A stretch of DNA of 64,000 nt from Chromatiaceae bacterium (GTDB lineage: Bacteria; Pseudomonadota; Gammaproteobacteria; Chromatiales; Chromatiaceae), in contig JADKCI010000004.1 of NCBI GenBank assembly GCA_016714645.1, forward strand, positions 663,501 to 727,500. Direction: 5' to 3'. The position numbers were made by a program, and so were the translations under genes. Below, piece by piece: positions 28,001 through 39,473 of the stretch. The notes below the pieces were generated by a model that had not been told where the DNA came from, did no database searches, and saw only the letters and a program-made list of their open reading frames with translations. Each line of letters begins with the position of its first letter. Position 1 is the first letter of the stretch.

Positions 28001-31000
28001 TCGGACAGGTTGGCGTTGATGTCCCGAATCTCGCTCGGGGAGAGCACGCGGAAATCGAAGCGCTCGACACGGGTCGTGTTACCCAGCGCGTCAGTGGTCG
28101 AAGCCATGAACAGGTCGAGCGGATCGTATTCCACGGTAGTGACATTGCCGAAGGGATCAGTGAAGCGCTCGGGCAGGTAGAAGTGTTGGGCCGCATCCGG
28201 CGCGAAGCCGGCAATCCCCGAGCGAACCCAATACTGGCCGTCGGTGCCGCCGCCGGCGAAACGCATGGCCAGAGTTGCACCGCTCAGGTAGCCGCTGACG
28301 GAGGCATCGCCCAGCCTGTTGAGGGCATCGGGTGTCAGCTTGTCCGCGAAGACCGCGTCGAGCAGGTCACGAGTGAGGGCGAGTGTGTACCGCTCGAACG
28401 GCAACCCGAGGCGGCCCAGTTGGCCGAGTGGCAGCGGCGCGTCGACGAGCGCGCCGTCATCCTTGAAGAAGAGCGTGCGCTCGTGCTCGACCAAGCGTTT
28501 CTGCGGAGTGCTTCCGTTGGCCAGCTCGTGATACGCGATTTCCGGCACGGCCACACCCTCGGTCTGATGAACCTCGCTCAGACGCAGGCCGCGCAGCTCA
28601 TCGAGTGTGAAGTAGCGGTTGTCGCGCGCATTCGGTGTGAGCTGGTCGTCCGCATCTTCGGGGCTGATGCCCGTCAGCTCGTACGTCAGCGCCTCGCAGG
28701 GCGCACGCAGGCGATAGGTGTCCGGCTCGACCACGTCGTTGGTGTAGCGCGTCTCGGCGTAAGCGACGTGGCGCTCGCGCTGGACACTGCGAATGAGCGC
28801 CACCGTCTCCGGTGGCAGTGCTTCGTCTTCGAACTGCCCGAGGCGGGGATAGACCACGGTCACCGACTGCAGGATGTTGGCGTATTCGTCGTGCTGCAGG
28901 TGAAGCGTGTGCTCGATCCGCGGGTCCGGCCTCAGCGCGTCAGCACGCAGGTCGAGTTCGTAGTGGTAGGTGATCGCCTCGCTCTCGGCGACCAGGAAGA
29001 CCGCGTGGCGATTGGCAGCCTTCGCCTGCACGCGTCGAATGTGGCAGTTGTGGTACGCAGTGGAGAAGAGCTTCACCGGCTGATGTTCGCCGCGCTCCAG
29101 CGCATCCACATCCAGCTCGTACGTTTCCTGCCGGAGCGTCATCCCTCTGCACGCGCGCAAGGTCTCACGCCATTCGTCGGCGCTCGAGTCCTCCACGCGC
29201 AGGTCCGGCTCGGGCAGCACGTTCTCTTGAAAATCGCCGAGTACGGCGAGTCCGCCTGATTGCGCGCTTTCGAAACCACCGGGGAAGTATTCGTGCGCGA
29301 ATTGCGAGAGCACGCGCTCGCGTTCGCTCGCCGCGCCGGTGTGGTACCACGTGATGGTCTTGACGGGCGGCTGATAGAGGGTCTTGTCGTCCGTGATGTA
29401 GGGGCTTGCCGAATTGCCCTGCGAAAATTCGCCGTAGGACTCGACATCAACCTGCTCGACGCGACCGAACCCGCGGAACTCCCGTTCAACGCCATCGAAG
29501 AACCCGTGGTGATACGAGTAGCTAGTGGAAAACCGTGTCTGCCGCCACTTGTCGGCAACGGTCACGTTCTCGACACAGTGGACCGGGAAGGGAAGCTTCG
29601 TGATCCACGGCCTCCCGGCGGCTTTGTCCGCGAGGTAGAACTTCGTCGAGGGGGCGTAGGTGACGATGGTCTCGGCGCCGAGGTTGTTGAGGCTCTTGAC
29701 CAGCAGGTGCGGCTTCTGGCCGCCCATCAGGTCCACATAGCGCATGGATCGACGCGCGTCGCCTGGCAGCGGCGACGACCAGACCAGGCAAGCCGTACCG
29801 TTGCCGAACAGGTCGATCGGCACGATGGATGCGAAGTCGTCCACGCGCGGGAAGACGTTCAACTGCTGCGCGGCGCTCCAACTGTTGCCCGACTGATTGA
29901 AGTACAGGCGCACGCCATCGCGGTGCAAGTAGATGATGTCGGTCGTGCCGCTGCCGTCGACATCCGCGAGCCGGATGCGGCTGTGGTCGAACTGGTCCGG
30001 ATGGTCGAACCGCGGTGACTCGTCCATGGTGACCTTGGCGCCGAAGCGTCCGTAGCCCAAGTTGGGCCAGAAGCAGACCCCGCCGTTGCGGATGCGAACC
30101 AGGTCCGTGAGACCGTCGCCGTCGAGATCCGCCAGATAGATCGACTCGGTGCCGTCGGCGAACACCAGGCGCGGGCCCTGCTCGTCGTCGAGCGCGTGCT
30201 GCACGCGCCGCGCCGGACCGAAGCCCTGCTCCGCCAGCGACGCGTGCCACACGAAGGCATCGTTTTCACTGACCAGGACGTCGGCGTGGCCGTCGCCGTC
30301 CAGGTCAACAAGTTTCAGATTCGGGTCGCGCGTATCGCGGTTGAGGTAAGCCGTGAACGGACGGAAGTGCTCCCAGCCCTCCTCCGCGCCGTGTTCGTAC
30401 AGGCCCGGCACGGGACCGTCGAGCAGCACGAGATCCGGTTGGCCATCGCCGGCCAGATCCATGAACTGCGCCTGTCCGTTTGTCAGGCCCGCGTTGGGAG
30501 TGAGCGCGACACGTTCCACGGGCGCGAACTCGACCTGCCGGTCGCTGATGGGGCTGACGTTGCGTTTGTAGAACCAGCCGCCGCCCTGCTCGGTGAGGAT
30601 GCCCGGAATGCCTTCACCATGCAGATCGATCCATTGGTAGGCCGCACCGTCCAGGCCGATCGGCAGGTTCGCCAGGCTCTCTTCGTCAAGTTCGTGCACG
30701 CTGTCCTGCACGCTCGGCTGCGTGTATGCGAACTCGACTGGCGGCAGGCTGCGCTTTCGATACGCGCCTGCGTCGCGCTTGTAGCTGGACTGCGTGACCG
30801 AGAGCAGAAAGGTGTAGGCCGGGTTGCGCGCGTTGGCTGGATCCTGATCGTGCGAATACCCGAAGTCTGTCGAGCGAACCAGGCAATCGGTTCCAACGCC
30901 AGGCTCGCCGTCGAAATGGTGGAACATCAGCACGCGGCGGCATAGGCGGGCGGTGCGCACCTCGAAGCCGGCGCGATAGGACGAGAATGGGTCGACGCGG

Positions 31001-31998
31001 GAGCGCCACGGGCCCGCCTCGTTCGGTGTAGGCGCCTCGGCGACATGTTCGCCGTAGTCGAAGACGGCTTCGAACATCCAACCGGCGCCCTGCAGCGCGG
31101 TCGCGCTCAACCTGGCGGGCCGCTGCCCTGCGCTGTCGAGCAGCGTGTTCCGGTTGCCATAGCGGATGCGCTTCAGGTGGCGGTTGGTTTTCCGGCGCGG
31201 GTCGTCGCGCTCGCCGCGGTTGCGCTCGTGCGCGCGACCCAGGTCGACGCCCGTGCCGTCCTCGGCTTTGTAGTCGTAAACGACGGCGTTGCCTTTGTCG
31301 TCGCGGGTTTCCGAGATGAGCCACGTGAAGACGCGCAGGGGATCGGCTGCGTCCGCGATGCGCGAGTTTGCATCCGTGCCGTACAGCGTGAGCACGTTGT
31401 CCCTTGAAATCGAGCGCCAGTGCACGTCGCCATCGCCCTGGCGCGTCCAGCGCTCGATGCGTGCGAACAGGCCTTCGATGCGCGGGCGGTACCGCTGGAC
31501 CATGTAGGTGTCGGAGCCGATCGCGCGATCGGACAGCCTCTCGCGGACCCAGGTGCCGTTCTGATCGATCGTGACGGGCACGAGATCTTCCGTGCCGGAT
31601 AGGATGTAGACGTCGGACTCCTGAGCGTCGTGATACTGCGGTAGTCCCTTGTCGGTCTTGCGGGTGATCTGGGGTAGGCCGAGCGCCCACCCGAATCCGA
31701 AGGGGCCGTTGCCCGCTCCGGAGTCGTAGTTCAAGGACAGTTGGGGGCTGAAACCCGAGCGTCCGGGGCTGGTGGCAATGGGCACGGACATGGAGCCGGT
31801 GCCAGTGACCGGGTTGGCGCCGAATTTCTCGCCGATGCCGCGGATGGCGCCGCCGCCCTTGGGCAACGCGATGCCTTCCGGTTTGACCTGAAAGCCGGAA
31901 TCCCCCGCGGACTCAGGGTTGGAGCGCGGATCGCTGCCCGTCCTGATAGCCTGCGTGTCAGGGTGATTGTTCGTACGTTGCTGCAGGTCTCCAGGCAT
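24070..31998 (-). CDS. Fused TcB-TcC toxin protein (SpvB, FG-GAP/TcdB, RHS cocoon, toxin)
   Basis: This is a single chain of about 2640 residues. The SpvB-like start is GTGSMSVPIATSPGRSGFSP, then LSLNYDSGAGNGPFGFGW. FG-GAP/VCBS-like repeats occur near 550-750 (DLDGDGHADVLVSENDAFVW, DLDGDGLTDLVRIRNGG, DVDGSGTTDIIYLHRDG). TcdB middle domains and many RHS/YD repeats (YDYDAVGNILRM, YEYDPHGSMTRM) follow. The RHS core ends in GYHAARYYASWLGRWTSCDP and AGLRDGANVYAYVKNSPL. The Asp residues of DPAGLRDG match the autoprotease site that frees the toxin inside the TcB-TcC shell. I set the start at ATG 31996-31998 behind GGGAG; a GTG at 32055 and an ATG at 32025 are also open. TcA follows 66 bases downstream. 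Confidence 0.88.
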   Translation of the reverse strand: MPGDLQQRTNNHPDTQAIRTGSDPRSNPESAGDSGFQVKPEGIALPKGGGAIRGIGEKFGANPVTGTGSMSVPIATSPGRSGFSPQLSLNYDSGAGNGPFGFGWALGLPQITRKTDKGLPQYHDAQESDVYILSGTEDLVPVTIDQNGTWVRERLSDRAIGSDTYMVQRYRPRIEGLFARIERWTRQGDGDVHWRSISRDNVLTLYGTDANSRIADAADPLRVFTWLISETRDDKGNAVVYDYKAEDGTGVDLGRAHERNRGERDDPRRKTNRHLKRIRYGNRNTLLDSAGQRPARLSATALQGAGWMFEAVFDYGEHVAEAPTPNEAGPWRSRVDPFSSYRAGFEVRTARLCRRVLMFHHFDGEPGVGTDCLVRSTDFGYSHDQDPANARNPAYTFLLSVTQSSYKRDAGAYRKRSLPPVEFAYTQPSVQDSVHELDEESLANLPIGLDGAAYQWIDLHGEGIPGILTEQGGGWFYKRNVSPISDRQVEFAPVERVALTPNAGLTNGQAQFMDLAGDGQPDLVLLDGPVPGLYEHGAEEGWEHFRPFTAYLNRDTRDPNLKLVDLDGDGHADVLVSENDAFVWHASLAEQGFGPARRVQHALDDEQGPRLVFADGTESIYLADLDGDGLTDLVRIRNGGVCFWPNLGYGRFGAKVTMDESPRFDHPDQFDHSRIRLADVDGSGTTDIIYLHRDGVRLYFNQSGNSWSAAQQLNVFPRVDDFASIVPIDLFGNGTACLVWSSPLPGDARRSMRYVDLMGGQKPHLLVKSLNNLGAETIVTYAPSTKFYLADKAAGRPWITKLPFPVHCVENVTVADKWRQTRFSTSYSYHHGFFDGVEREFRGFGRVEQVDVESYGEFSQGNSASPYITDDKTLYQPPVKTITWYHTGAASERERVLSQFAHEYFPGGFESAQSGGLAVLGDFQENVLPEPDLRVEDSSADEWRETLRACRGMTLRQETYELDVDALERGEHQPVKLFSTAYHNCHIRRVQAKAANRHAVFLVAESEAITYHYELDLRADALRPDPRIEHTLHLQHDEYANILQSVTVVYPRLGQFEDEALPPETVALIRSVQRERHVAYAETRYTNDVVEPDTYRLRAPCEALTYELTGISPEDADDQLTPNARDNRYFTLDELRGLRLSEVHQTEGVAVPEIAYHELANGSTPQKRLVEHERTLFFKDDGALVDAPLPLGQLGRLGLPFERYTLALTRDLLDAVFADKLTPDALNRLGDASVSGYLSGATLAMRFAGGGTDGQYWVRSGIAGFAPDAAQHFYLPERFTDPFGNVTTVEYDPLDLFMASTTDALGNTTRVERFDFRVLSPSEIRDINANLSEVFFDVLGLPSAMAVQGKGAEGDTLAGLTDVLANPDTSDLETFFGQSDLDDTQARAWLADASARHIYYFGETLNADGTIAWGAHPACACGIARETHVSQLAPGEQSALQTSFEYSDGMGSVLVKKTQAEPEAPSQPLRWIANGKTILNNKDKAVKQYEPYFSPLGHRFEEPLEVGVTALTYYDAVGRAVRSEMPDGTFSRVEFSPWLTRSFDANDTVRESTWYSDRNPPDPALPLPRDITGRLLVTQDQRAAWLAAQHAGTPSLTLVDSLGRAVIVVAHNRVKDAAGSHVFGAETWRDDYQVTFTKLDAEGKPLWIRDARRNLVMQYITPPVPDDQSDDPVSGFAPCYDIAGNLLFQHSMDAGERWTLNDAAGGLLLAWDGRGHAFRTEYDPMRRSIASFGSGIDPQDPGREIQFDHVIYGDTPNNGLSDAERQALNVRGKRLRHRDTAGIVVSVGLNPDTGEDEAFDFKGNLLRHTRQLIQNYTSTSDWSQPPALEPELFTSSIRFDALNRPIQLVVPHSDRPGTRLTVIRPGYNEGGLLGRVDVWLEQDTEPAGLLGVQSATQHVVTDVDYDAKGQRSRIRYGNGVGTTYERDPLTFRLIHLLTDRGAGFADDWPQPPDPPRGGIQNLTYFYDPVGNITHIRDEAQHTIFFSGQRVEPSADYEYDAIYRLITASGREHVGQHASPQVTDDDSPRMRQPLPTDAAALRNYTERYDYDAVGNILRMIHQAGANGSWTRRYDYDATSNRLLATSLPGDAIDHFSGRYEYDPHGSMTRMPHLPLMRWDFHDRLQATAKQVVTTGSPETTWYVYDGSGQRVRKVTERPAAPGQTPTRMKERVYLDTFEVYREYENDGVTVALERETLNVMDDQQRVALVETKTLDTTAPFTSSAPLIRYQFSNHLGSASLELNGEGQIISYEEYHPYGSTSYQGGRSAAEVGLKRYRYIGMERDEESGLGYHAARYYASWLGRWTSCDPAGLRDGANVYAYVKNSPLRLIDPEGTESKNASHEVVKQLVDEVKTYYNRMLDVAEDSLKKPNVHWRDPMKIGKLAGDLIREDLEKILGKGNFEVTVRGAIIDISLKEVPLDIELKKTEASKRIKQSIGLERNARENSRLLFYVMGDIPAEVDQEGRVTKPGKITPPDPHDFTTKPFTKQQLSRLETMKSGIRAKISALAGKGAPRRGADDGTAPSRLGNMVKSAVVSTATTAIISLVTKAQLPSVAEVAEGLHPAVSLAKARNHDETVMPIILMVVGWKVVVGAGVGYLMIKGGTYRGEVIERIRAKYPDDPYGRKADAMIRMTVGYGTAADRQ

Positions 31999-32485
31999 CA
32001 CGCTCCCGTCAGCAGTCTTGTGCATGACCAGGCTGCGAGCAGCCCAGCCAAGCACCTCGTGAAGTCCGGCAGTCTCGACGGACCGCCAATGGCGACCCCT
32101 CTGAGACAGGCGAGGTGAAAAGTGTTGTTACGAAGCGCGTTGGTGCGACTTACCGTCGGCGGCTTCAGTGTTCATCGGAAAATGCCGCTCCTGCGGTTCG
32201 ACGATCCGGTCACCGGGGGAAGGACGGCAACAAATTGTCCGCTTTTTGCGACTAATGCTCGAAAACCTTAGTGGACAGTTAGGACATTAGGACATATCCC
32301 GGAATGTGTCAATGCAGCAGTCAGCAATTCAGCGCTGAAGCACAAGACCCCCGCCCGAATGGTGCCAAGGCTTGGCGGGGAGCGGTAGAGAACCGGTTTC
32401 GCAAAGGCGGCTAGGAGCCTGTCGGACTTTCGCGTCGCTGTTGGTAAAATGGGCGCCTTGAATCCACTCCCGCGGGCCCTCCCCG
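31999..32485. other. Intergenic region between the Tc operon and the IS1182-type remnant
   Basis: No gene is seen. On the minus strand a TTGACA (complement at 32311-32316) stands 17 bases before a poor -10 (TAATGT), a possible Tc operon promoter. GGACA-containing direct repeats lie at 32272-32297. The end of the IS1182-type element should lie near 32411. Confidence 0.4.
32272..32297. repeat. Three GGACA iterons upstream of the Tc operon
   Basis: GGACAGTTA, GGACATTA and GGACATAT follow each other directly. They overlap the possible promoter zone of the minus-strand Tc operon and could be an operator; this is inference only. Confidence 0.4.
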
Positions 32486-33464
32486 ATGAGCTTCATCCAA
32501 GCCGACCGAGACACCCCCTCCCTGTTGCCGCCGTCGGTGGATGAATGGCTGCCGGCCAATAATCTGGCCCGGTTTATCCTGGAGGTCAGTGATCAACTGG
32601 ACCTGTCGCGCCTGACCCAAGGTTACGCCCGACGGGGTTCCAAGGCCCACCACCCGGCGGTGTTGCTGGCCTTGCTGGTCTACGGCTATGCCACCGGGGT
32701 GTTTGCCAGCCGGAAGATCGAGCGGGCCACTGATGATTCGGTCGCCTTCCGCTTCCTGGCCGCCAACACCCACCCCGACCACGACACCCTCGCGACCTTC
32801 CGCAAGCGCTTCCTGCCGGAACGGGAAGCGTTGTTCGTCCACGTGTTGTCGATCGCGCCGACGATGAAACGGCTCCAATGGGGTCAGCTCACCCGGGACG
32901 GCAGCCAGCTCACGGCCAACGCCGCCCAGCACCAGGCCCTGTCCCACGGCCACATTGACAAGCTCGCCGCCCAACTCCGGGACGCGGTGCGGGCGCTGCT
33001 CGCCAAGGCCGAGACCACCGACCGGGAGGAACGCCCCGACGGCCTGGACCTCCCAGCAGAACTGGCCCGACGCGAGGCCCGGCGGGAGGCTTTGGCCAAC
33101 GCCCAGGCCGCGATCGAAGCCCGCGCCAAAGCCCGGTGCGACGCCGAACAGCAGGACTACGAAGCCAAAGTCGCCCGCCGCGAGGCACAACGTCAAGCCG
33201 GCAAACCGCCCCGCGGCAAGGAACCGCCGCCTCCGCAAGCCGGCCCTCGCGCCAAGGACCCGGTCAACCTGACCGACGAAGAATCCCGGATCATGCCGGT
33301 CTCCGGCGGCGGCTTCGCGCAAGCCTACAACATCCAGGCCGCGGTCGATGCCGAGACGATGCGCGTGCGGGTGACCGGGGTGAATCAACAGACCCATGAC
33401 CAGCAACAGGTCGAACCGATGCGGGACGCACTGGCCGCCCTGCCGGACCGTCCCGCTCCTGACT
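32411..33464. mobile_element. Truncated IS1182-type element
   Basis: The left end probably lies near GAGCCTGTCGGACTTTCGCG. The transposase gene follows at 32486 and homology stops at about 33464, where uvrA begins in the opposite direction. No right end is present. Confidence 0.65.

Positions 33465-33493
<29 letters not shown>
32486..33493 (+). pseudogene. IS1182-type transposase, 3' truncated
   Basis: The N-terminus is typical (MSFIQADRDTPSLLPPSVDE, then LARFILEVSDQLDLS). GSKAHHPAVLLALLVYGYAT and FRFLAANTHPDHDTLATFRK follow. The first catalytic Asp region (TRDGSQLTANAAQH) and DEESRIMPVSGGGFAQAYNI are intact. The sequence then runs at about residue 320 into the antisense strand of uvrA, which supplies the last ~10 codons and the stop. 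The remaining ~120 residues, with the last catalytic residue, are missing. Confidence 0.85.
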
Positions 33494-36290
<2,797 letters not shown>

Positions 36291-36356
36291 GAGCCTAAAC
36301 CGGGTGGGGCGAAGCTGCTATTATGCTCAGCCATTCCCAAGCTAAGCAAAGCCGAT

Positions 36357-37733
36357 ATGAGCCGTTCCGGACCCCCGCCCATTCCCATGACCTCCGCCGA
36401 ACGGCGCGCCTCGGCGGGCCTGGCCGGTATCTTTGCCCTGCGCATGCTCGGTCTTTTCCTGATATTGCCCGTATTTGCCATTCAGGCCCGGGAGGTACCC
36501 GGGGCGACGCCCCTGCTGATTGGCATCGCCATCGGTGCCTATGGCCTGACCCAGGCCCTCCTTCAGATTCCCTTCGGCATGTTGTCGGACCGCATTGGCC
36601 GCAAGCCGGTCATCCTGGGCGGGCTGATCCTCTTTGTCATTGGCAGCGTGGTGGCGGCCCTGGCGGACGATATTTATGGCGTCATTATCGGGCGCCTGCT
36701 CCAGGGCAGCGGGGCCATCGCCGCCGCCATCATGGCCCTGACCGCCGACCTCACCCGCGAGGCGGTGCGCACCCGCGCCATGGCGGGCATCGGTATCAGC
36801 ATTGCCCTCTCCTTCGCCCTGGCCCTGGTGCTGGGGCCCATCGTCGCCCATTGGGGGGGGCTGGAGGGTCTCTTCTGGTTCATTGCCGTGCTGGCCTGCG
36901 CGGGCATCCTGATCCTGCTGCTGGTGGTGCCGAATCCCATCCGGTCCAGCCTGCATCGTGACGCGGAGCCCGTGGCCAGCCAGTTTCGCGGTGTCCTGGC
37001 CCATGGTGAGTTGCGGCGGCTGGATCTCGGTATCTTCACCCTGCACCTGACCATGACCTCACTCTTTCTGGTGCTGCCCCTCTTTATGCGGGACCAGGGA
37101 CTGGCGCCGGTTGATCACTGGCTGGTCTATCTGCCGGTTCTGCTGCTGTCCATCCTCGCCATGGTCCCTCTCATCATCCAGGCCGAAGGCAAGGGGCGCA
37201 TGAAGTTGGTTTTTCTGGGTACCTTGGCGGCCCTGGTGCTGGGGCTGCTGGGGCTGAATTACCTGGGCCATGGCATTCTGGCCATCGCCTTCTGGCTCTT
37301 CGTCCTGATCACCATCTTTAACCTGTTGGAGGCCGTTCTGCCATCCATGGTCTCCAAGGTTGCCCCCGCCGGTGCCAAGGGCACGGCCATGGGGGTCTAT
37401 TCCACTTCGCAGTTCGCCGGGGCCTTTCTCGGCGGTGTGGTGGGCGGCTGGATTCATCAACATTTGGGTCCCGAGGCCGTGCCCATCTTTTGCGCCCTGG
37501 CGGTCTCCGTCTGGCTCCTGGTGGCCTGGGGTATGCAATCCCCGCGACAGGGCACACCCCACATGGTCCGCGTGGGCGATCGCGCCGCCGATCCCGAGCT
37601 CCGAAACCAACTGTTGGCGATCCCGGGGGTCGAGGAGGCCCTGATCGTGGCCGAGGAGGGCGTTGCCTATCTCAAGGTGGACAAGCGGCAAGTCGATTGG
37701 GCAAGATTGCAGGAATTTGCAGCGGAAGGCTAA
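36357..37733 (+). CDS. MFS transporter of the YajR type with C-terminal YAM domain
   Basis: The 458-residue protein has 12 predicted membrane helices. The MFS motif A region is FGMLSDRIGRKPVILGG (~75-91). After the last helix a ~75-residue soluble tail (LRNQLLAIPGVEEALIVAEE, then GVAYLKVDKRQVDWARLQEF) matches the ferredoxin-like YAM domain of YajR. The substrate is unknown. The start MSRSGPPPIPM at 36357 is used; a Met ten codons later is also possible. The uvrA - transporter - ssb order is common in gammaproteobacteria. Confidence 0.85.
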   Translation: MSRSGPPPIPMTSAERRASAGLAGIFALRMLGLFLILPVFAIQAREVPGATPLLIGIAIGAYGLTQALLQIPFGMLSDRIGRKPVILGGLILFVIGSVVAALADDIYGVIIGRLLQGSGAIAAAIMALTADLTREAVRTRAMAGIGISIALSFALALVLGPIVAHWGGLEGLFWFIAVLACAGILILLLVVPNPIRSSLHRDAEPVASQFRGVLAHGELRRLDLGIFTLHLTMTSLFLVLPLFMRDQGLAPVDHWLVYLPVLLLSILAMVPLIIQAEGKGRMKLVFLGTLAALVLGLLGLNYLGHGILAIAFWLFVLITIFNLLEAVLPSMVSKVAPAGAKGTAMGVYSTSQFAGAFLGGVVGGWIHQHLGPEAVPIFCALAVSVWLLVAWGMQSPRQGTPHMVRVGDRAADPELRNQLLAIPGVEEALIVAEEGVAYLKVDKRQVDWARLQEFAAEG

Positions 37734-37844
37734 GGCCGTCTCCGGACAGTACCGCACCGGTCGGGATCTCGGTCCCCTACCTATCAAATCGCCAATTTCG
37801 CCCCGCGCGGGCGCCATTATCGCCTTTCGTGGCACGAGGAACCC

Positions 37845-38372
37845 ATGTCCAAAGGAAGTCTCAACAAGGTCATGCTGATCGGCAATTTGGGGGCCGATCC
37901 GGAGACCCGCTACACGCCCAGCAACATGGCGGTGACCAAGCTCCGCCTCGCCACCAGTGAATCCTGGAAGGACAAGAATACCGGCGAGGCCCAGGAACGC
38001 ACCGAGTGGCATCGGGTCACGATCTTTGGGCGCTTGGGCGAGGTCGCGCAGCAGTACCTGCGCAAGGGCTCCAAGGTCTATATCGAGGGCCAGTTGCGGA
38101 CCAATAAGTGGCAGGGACCCGATGGTCAGGATCGCTATTCGACCGACATCGTGGTCGATATCCGCGGCACCATGATGATGCTTGACAGCCGTGGCGCCGG
38201 TGGTGGTAGCTCAGCCCCCTACGATAGTCAGGGCGGTGGTCAGTCGCGCCCGGCCAAGGGTGGGGGCGATGACTGGGGCGATGACGGCTTCGGCGGCAAG
38301 CCCGCGGCTAATGCCGGCGGTCCCGGTGGCGCCGCCGCCACCGTGGACTTCGACGACGACATCCCCTTCTAG
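37845..38372 (+). CDS. ssb: Single-stranded DNA-binding protein
   Basis: The 175-residue SSB has the OB fold in residues ~1-112 (LNKVMLIGNLGADPETRYTP, then ERTEWHRVTIFGRLGEVAQQ and GQLRTNKWQGPDGQDRYSTD). A Gly/Ser-rich linker and the acidic tip DFDDDIPF, which recruits repair proteins, follow. The ATG has GAGG six bases upstream. rmlB begins three bases after its stop, so the rhamnose genes probably share its transcript. Confidence 0.97.
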   Translation: MSKGSLNKVMLIGNLGADPETRYTPSNMAVTKLRLATSESWKDKNTGEAQERTEWHRVTIFGRLGEVAQQYLRKGSKVYIEGQLRTNKWQGPDGQDRYSTDIVVDIRGTMMMLDSRGAGGGSSAPYDSQGGGQSRPAKGGGDDWGDDGFGGKPAANAGGPGGAAATVDFDDDIPF

Positions 38373-38375
38373 GAC

Positions 38376-39473
38376 ATGGCTGTGATGAAAACCATCCTGG
38401 TTACCGGTGGCGCCGGCTTTATCGGGGGCAATTTTGTCCACTTCCTGCTGCGGGAGACGGACGTCCAGGTCATCAACCTGGACAAGTTGACCTATGCCGG
38501 CAATCTGGACACCCTGGCCCCCCTGGCGGGCAACCCCCGCCATGTCTTCGTCCAGGGCGATATCGGCGACCGGGACCTGGTGGGCCGCCTGCTCGCGGAC
38601 TATGCCGTGGACGCCGTGGTCAACTTCGCCGCCGAGTCCCACGTGGACCGCTCCATCGATGGCCCCGCGGCCTTCGTCGAGACCAACGTTCTGGGCACCT
38701 TCAACCTCCTGGATTGCGCCCGGGCTTACTGGTCCGGCCTGGGTCTGGCGGGGCGGGCGGCCTTTCGCTTTCTGCACGTCTCCACCGACGAGGTCTATGG
38801 GTCCCTGGGCCCCACCGGGCGTTTCGTCGAGACGACCCCCTACGCGCCCAATTCCCCCTATTCAGCCTCCAAGGCCGCCTCGGATCACCTGGTGCGGGCC
38901 TGGTTCCACACCTACGGGCTGCCGGTGCTGACCACCAACTGCTCCAACAACTACGGCCCCTACCAGTTCCCGGAAAAACTCATCCCCCTGGTAGCCCTCA
39001 AGGCCCTGGCCGGGGAGTCGCTGCCCATCTATGGCAACGGCTCCAACGTGCGCGACTGGCTGTATGTCGAGGATCACTGCCGGGCTATCTGGCGGGTCCT
39101 GGCGGCTGGCCGGCCCGGCGAGGTCTATAACGTCGGCGGCGACAGCGAACGCACCAACCTGGAGGTGGTCGACACCCTCTGCGGCCTGCTCGACGAACTG
39201 GTGCCGGACTCGCCCCACCGGCCCCATGCCCAGCTCAAGGTCTTCGTCACCGACCGCCCCGGTCATGACCAGCGCTACGCCATCGACGCCACCAAGCTCC
39301 AGACCGAGTTGGGCTGGGCACCCCAGGAGCGCTTCGAGACCGGCCTGCGCCAGACCCTGGTCTGGTATCTGGAGAACCCTGACTGGTGTGGACGGGTGAT
39401 GGACGGCAGTTATCGTGGCCAGCGGCTGGGGACAGGCGCGGGCAAGGATGACCTGGGGGAGGGCGCGGCATGA
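38376..39473 (+). CDS. rmlB: dTDP-glucose 4,6-dehydratase
   Basis: Second step of dTDP-L-rhamnose synthesis. It is a short-chain dehydrogenase with NAD motif TGGAGFIGGN at residues ~10-19, VNFAAESHVDRSI (~81), the catalytic STDEVYG and the YxxxK pair in YSASKAASDHLV (~165). It is 365 residues long. It is first of an rmlB-rmlA-rmlC-rmlD run. The stop overlaps the rmlA start by four bases (ATGA). Confidence 0.96.
   Translation: MAVMKTILVTGGAGFIGGNFVHFLLRETDVQVINLDKLTYAGNLDTLAPLAGNPRHVFVQGDIGDRDLVGRLLADYAVDAVVNFAAESHVDRSIDGPAAFVETNVLGTFNLLDCARAYWSGLGLAGRAAFRFLHVSTDEVYGSLGPTGRFVETTPYAPNSPYSASKAASDHLVRAWFHTYGLPVLTTNCSNNYGPYQFPEKLIPLVALKALAGESLPIYGNGSNVRDWLYVEDHCRAIWRVLAAGRPGEVYNVGGDSERTNLEVVDTLCGLLDELVPDSPHRPHAQLKVFVTDRPGHDQRYAIDATKLQTELGWAPQERFETGLRQTLVWYLENPDWCGRVMDGSYRGQRLGTGAGKDDLGEGAA

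Noticed and set aside
36291..36356. LexA (SOS) box between uvrA and the transporter
   Set aside because: No CTGT-N8-ACAG match or close variant found by eye.
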